From NCBI GenBank assembly GCA_017542305.1, contig JAFXXK010000011.1, forward strand, positions 1-64,000: DNA of 64,000 nucleotides, written 5' to 3'. The notes under the pieces are model-generated. The model did not search any database. It was not told where the DNA came from and was given only the letters and a program-made list of their open reading frames with translations. This stretch comes from a bacterium (GTDB lineage Bacteria > Cyanobacteriota > Vampirovibrionia > Gastranaerophilales > Gastranaerophilaceae). The translations under genes were made by a program, and so were the position numbers. Positions 61,144-64,000 of this stretch are shown piece by piece (the stretch's first letter is position 1; every line of letters begins with the position of its first letter).

Positions 61144-63867
61144 ATGGAATTAACCGAACATTTAAGATATATTATACATTCAGCAAAAACTATTGCTTAT
61201 GCAAGAGATTATCAGTATGTCGAACCCGAGCATATTATGCTTGCATTGTTTATGGATGAAAATGATTTACCCAAATTTTTGCTTGAAAAAATAGGGCTTA
61301 ATAATCCGAGATTAATCAGAGATTTCAATGACAGTATTCCGAGAAAAACAGGTATGTTTACCAGAGGACGTGATGTACCTCTTTCAAACAGCGCAATTAA
61401 AGTTATTGAAGATGCGGAAAAAGAAGGTTTGGCAAGAAAAGATGATATAATTGGTCTTGAATATGTATTGTTAGGACTGTTTAAATCAAACAACCGCATT
61501 ATGATAGATGTTTTCCGTGCATACAGTATAGGCATGGGAGATTTATACAAGAGAATGAATGAGGTTGTGGAAAAAATCGAACTCGTTGATATTGTTGACG
61601 GTCAGGCAGTAAAAAGAAATACCTCTTCAGCTGCCCAAAAAGAAGCTGATGAAGAAGATAAAAATGAGGAAAAAATTGTTGCGAGCCAATCTTCAAATAT
61701 TTGGGATCCCGAAATGGATACCCCGACAAAAAAGCCTGAGAAAAAATCCGCTTCCTCAAAAGAATCAAAAGAAACCGAATCTGCACTTGCAAAATATACA
61801 ACCGATTTAACAAAAACGGCAGCTTTAGAAAAACTGGATCCTGTTATCGGACGTGATGATGAAATCCGACGTGTTATTCAGATACTTAACCGCCGCTCCA
61901 AAAACAACCCTGTAGTAGTCGGCGAACCCGGTGTAGGTAAAACTGCCGTAATTGAAGGATTAGCACAAAGAATTTTGAGCGGAGAAGTTCCGGACAGCCT
62001 TAAAAATGATAAAATTCTTGCACTCGATTTGGGGGCATTACTTGCGGGGGCATCTTACAGAGGCGAATTTGAGGAGCGACTGAAAAAAGTACTCAAAGAA
62101 ATTGAAGATAAAACTGATGACTTAATGTTATTTATTGATGAAATACATACAATTATGGGTATGGGGGCATCAGAAGGCTCTGTCGATGCAGGAAACCTTT
62201 TAAAACCTATGTTATCAAGAGGCAGAATAAGAGTTATCGGAGCAACAACAATTGATGAATACAGGAAATATATTGAAAAAGATAAAGCTCTGGAAAGAAG
62301 ATTTCAGCCTGTTTATGTCGATGAACCGTCAATTGATATAGCAATAAGTATTTTGAGAGGATTAAAGAGTAACTATGAAGTTTTCCACGGCATAAAAATC
62401 CTTGATGAAGCCATCGTTCAGGCGGTAAAACTATCTCACAGATATATCTCAGAAAGATATTTACCCGATAAGGCTATCGACCTTATTGACGAAGCTGCCA
62501 GCTCATTAAGAATAAACATTGATACCATGCCGGAAGAAATTGATAACTGCACAAGAGAAAAATTGCAGCTTGAAATCGAAAGAAAATCTTTGAGCGAAGA
62601 AAATGCCAACGATTCAAAAATAGTAAAATTATCTAAAAAAATTGATAATCTTGAAGCAAAAATAGGCCAATTACGCTATCAGTGGGAACAGGAAAAGAAA
62701 CTGATTGATGCAACAACAAAAGTTAAACGTAACCTTGAAACACTCAATGTTCAAATTGAGCAGGCGAAGAAAAAAGGTGAATTAACCGAGGCATTGGAAA
62801 ATAAACTTAAAGAGCTTCAAAAAATGGAAGTAAAATTACAGAAACTTCAGTCTGATAAATCGAAAAGACATTTGTTGAAAGAATATCTTGACGGAGATGA
62901 TATTTCAAATATAGTTGCAAAATGGACAGGTATTCCGACAACAAGACTTGTAGAAAACGAGTCCGAAAAACTTATAAATATGGAAGAATATATGCATAAC
63001 CGATTAATCGGGCAGGATGAAGCAGTAAATAAACTTGCGAATGCAATAAGACTTTCCCGTTCAGGACTTCGTGACGGTAAACGACCGATAGGTTCGTTCC
63101 TATTCCTTGGACCTACAGGTGTCGGTAAAACCGAATTAGGTAAAACTCTTGCAGAATTTTTATTTAATGATGAAGATGCGCTTATTCGTATTGATATGAG
63201 TGAATTTATGGAAAAACAATCCGTATCAAGATTAACAGGTACTACTGCCGGTTATGTCGGATATGAAGAAGGCGGGCAATTAACCGAAGCGGTCAGGAGA
63301 AAACCTTATTCCGTTATTCTTTTTGACGAAATCGAAAAAGCACATTCGGATATTTTCAATATTATGCTCCAGATGTTTGATGACGGACGACTTTCTGACG
63401 GGCAGGGAAAACTCATTGATTTTAAAAATACAGTAATAATTATGACAAGTAACCTCGGCAGCGACATTCTATTGGATGAAAATCTTTCCGACCATAAGAA
63501 AAAAGAAAAAGTTGATAAATTATTAAAATCAACATTTAAACCTGAATTTATTAACAGAATTGATGAAATTATTACATTCTCTCCGCTTACTATAGAGAAT
63601 TTGTCAAAAATCGTTGAAATTCAGACAACTTCACTAAAGAAACGTGTAGAAGAACAGGGTATGGAATTAAAAATTACGGATAAAGCCAAAGATTTTCTTG
63701 CTCGGGAAGGATATGAACCTTTATACGGCGCAAGACCTCTGCGCAGAGTAATCAGAACATATATTGAAATTCCGTTATCCACAAAGATTCTGGCAAATGA
63801 ATTTAAACAAGGTGACACTATTGTTATTGACAGTTCCAATGAAAAATTGGTTTTCAACAAAGCATAA
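61144..63867 (+). CDS. clpB: ClpB-type disaggregase ATPase
   Basis: A 907-residue Hsp100 ATPase. It has a double Clp-N domain (residues about 1-150), then a Ser/Lys/Glu-rich linker of about 60 residues not usual in ClpB. The D1 ATPase has Walker A GEPGVGKT (260-267), followed by a long coiled M-domain ending near residue 580 ([12 protein letters not shown]). The D2 ATPase has Walker A GPTGVGKT (656-663) and [11 protein letters not shown]. The full-length M-domain and the absence of an IGF/LGF ClpP-binding loop after TSNLGSD favour ClpB over ClpC. It rescues aggregated proteins with DnaK. TGGTAGAAT lies upstream, with GAGGG before the ATG. Confidence 0.9.
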   Translation: MELTEHLRYIIHSAKTIAYARDYQYVEPEHIMLALFMDENDLPKFLLEKIGLNNPRLIRDFNDSIPRKTGMFTRGRDVPLSNSAIKVIEDAEKEGLARKDDIIGLEYVLLGLFKSNNRIMIDVFRAYSIGMGDLYKRMNEVVEKIELVDIVDGQAVKRNTSSAAQKEADEEDKNEEKIVASQSSNIWDPEMDTPTKKPEKKSASSKESKETESALAKYTTDLTKTAALEKLDPVIGRDDEIRRVIQILNRRSKNNPVVVGEPGVGKTAVIEGLAQRILSGEVPDSLKNDKILALDLGALLAGASYRGEFEERLKKVLKEIEDKTDDLMLFIDEIHTIMGMGASEGSVDAGNLLKPMLSRGRIRVIGATTIDEYRKYIEKDKALERRFQPVYVDEPSIDIAISILRGLKSNYEVFHGIKILDEAIVQAVKLSHRYISERYLPDKAIDLIDEAASSLRINIDTMPEEIDNCTREKLQLEIERKSLSEENANDSKIVKLSKKIDNLEAKIGQLRYQWEQEKKLIDATTKVKRNLETLNVQIEQAKKKGELTEALENKLKELQKMEVKLQKLQSDKSKRHLLKEYLDGDDISNIVAKWTGIPTTRLVENESEKLINMEEYMHNRLIGQDEAVNKLANAIRLSRSGLRDGKRPIGSFLFLGPTGVGKTELGKTLAEFLFNDEDALIRIDMSEFMEKQSVSRLTGTTAGYVGYEEGGQLTEAVRRKPYSVILFDEIEKAHSDIFNIMLQMFDDGRLSDGQGKLIDFKNTVIIMTSNLGSDILLDENLSDHKKKEKVDKLLKSTFKPEFINRIDEIITFSPLTIENLSKIVEIQTTSLKKRVEEQGMELKITDKAKDFLAREGYEPLYGARPLRRVIRTYIEIPLSTKILANEFKQGDTIVIDSSNEKLVFNKA

Positions 63868-63870
63868 AAT

Positions 63871-64000
63871 CTACAGATAAAACCATAGTATAATTCGTGC
63901 ATATTTGGCAAACAATACCAAAAGATAACCGAAAACTATGTCATATAATATCTTTATACCGCTTTGTGCAGCTATCCATGTACCGATAAAATCCCAGCCG
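63871..64000 (-). CDS. Possible C-terminal fragment of a membrane-type protein at the right edge
   Basis: A minus-strand frame is open from the right edge to a TAG at 63873-63871, coding 42 residues that include IKILYDIVFGYLLVLFAKYA. It has a hydrophobic stretch of about 17 residues. The evidence is only openness and composition. On the plus strand a frame from an ATG at 63938 is also open to the edge, so the call is weak. Confidence 0.35.
   Translation of the reverse strand, partial: GWDFIGTWIAAQSGIKILYDIVFGYLLVLFAKYARIILWFYL

Noticed and set aside
61144-63867. Assignment as ClpC or ClpA (protease subunit)
   Set aside because: The long M-domain, the ClpB-type [19 protein letters not shown] segment and the lack of an IGF/LGF loop argue for ClpB.

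Overview
The window is a 64 kb chromosomal segment, AT-rich (visibly around two thirds A+T) and densely packed on both strands, with almost no classical mobile DNA. Several lineage signatures suggest a gut-type member of the non-photosynthetic cyanobacterial sister group (Gastranaerophilales, also called Melainabacteria/Vampirovibrionia). These are two prepilins with the core FTLAEVLITLGIIGVVAA, a secreted-size protein beginning with a PAFKG motif, a leader rich in NNPLPPLRATLSKERG, and a 380-residue protein beginning MGMSASQARLLS. This placement is inferred from remembered family signatures, not from a search. No rRNA, tRNA, CRISPR array, transposase or integrase gene was seen.

Layout. 1-8 kb: HIT protein and YajQ, a small membrane-type protein, a structured RNA candidate with its own terminator, then dapF, the rpsF-ssb-rpsR operon, a PC4-like ssDNA-binding protein, priA, engB and a uridine-kinase-like P-loop kinase. 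8-16 kb: a 1980-residue coiled-coil protein overlapping a GlcD-type FAD oxidase. 15.6-25 kb: a XRE regulator divergent from a prepilin gene, with a palindrome inside the prepilin promoter; a TPR protein; two tandem zinc dehydrogenases; the MSASQ protein; deoB; a second XRE regulator with operator repeats; a 58-residue ferredoxin; and ahcY. 25-33 kb: a 1432-residue GH13-like protein, panD, a radical SAM/beta-helix fusion gene bracketed by 27-bp direct repeats, an orphan response regulator and speD. 33-42 kb: rpsA, ispH, metG, a solute-binding protein, a repeat-rich stretch holding a second prepilin gene, rarA, thrC and rpsT. 42-64 kb: a DegT aminotransferase, small and zinc-ribbon proteins, DUF3137-prmC, tatD, gatD, gltX, several lineage-type hypotheticals, a degenerate 2-hydroxyacid dehydrogenase, a cupin, a lytic transglycosylase, fixC-fixX, rsmD-pncC and clpB.

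The strongest new observation is the prepilin gene near 38.7-39.8 kb. A consensus promoter and strong Shine-Dalgarno drive an ATG at 39689. That frame enters a tract of ten G (plus-strand C, 39652-39661) and stops. Losing one G, or gaining two, would join it without any stop to the prepilin frame, so the gene looks phase-variable and is OFF as assembled (or carries a homopolymer error). The prepilin leader is itself encoded by one copy of a 149-bp repeat; the other copy sits three bases beyond the stop codon.

Other points of note are the 27-bp direct repeats around the radical SAM fusion, with one copy at the 3' end of the response regulator gene. At least four genes (engB, rarA, gatD and the transglycosylase) have an extended -10 box ending 7-8 bases before the ATG and no Shine-Dalgarno, which suggests leaderless transcripts. 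The dehydrogenase has lost its catalytic residues, and a folded RNA candidate lies upstream of dapF.

Most genes outside these regions are housekeeping (translation, restart of replication, amino-acid and cofactor synthesis, protein quality control).
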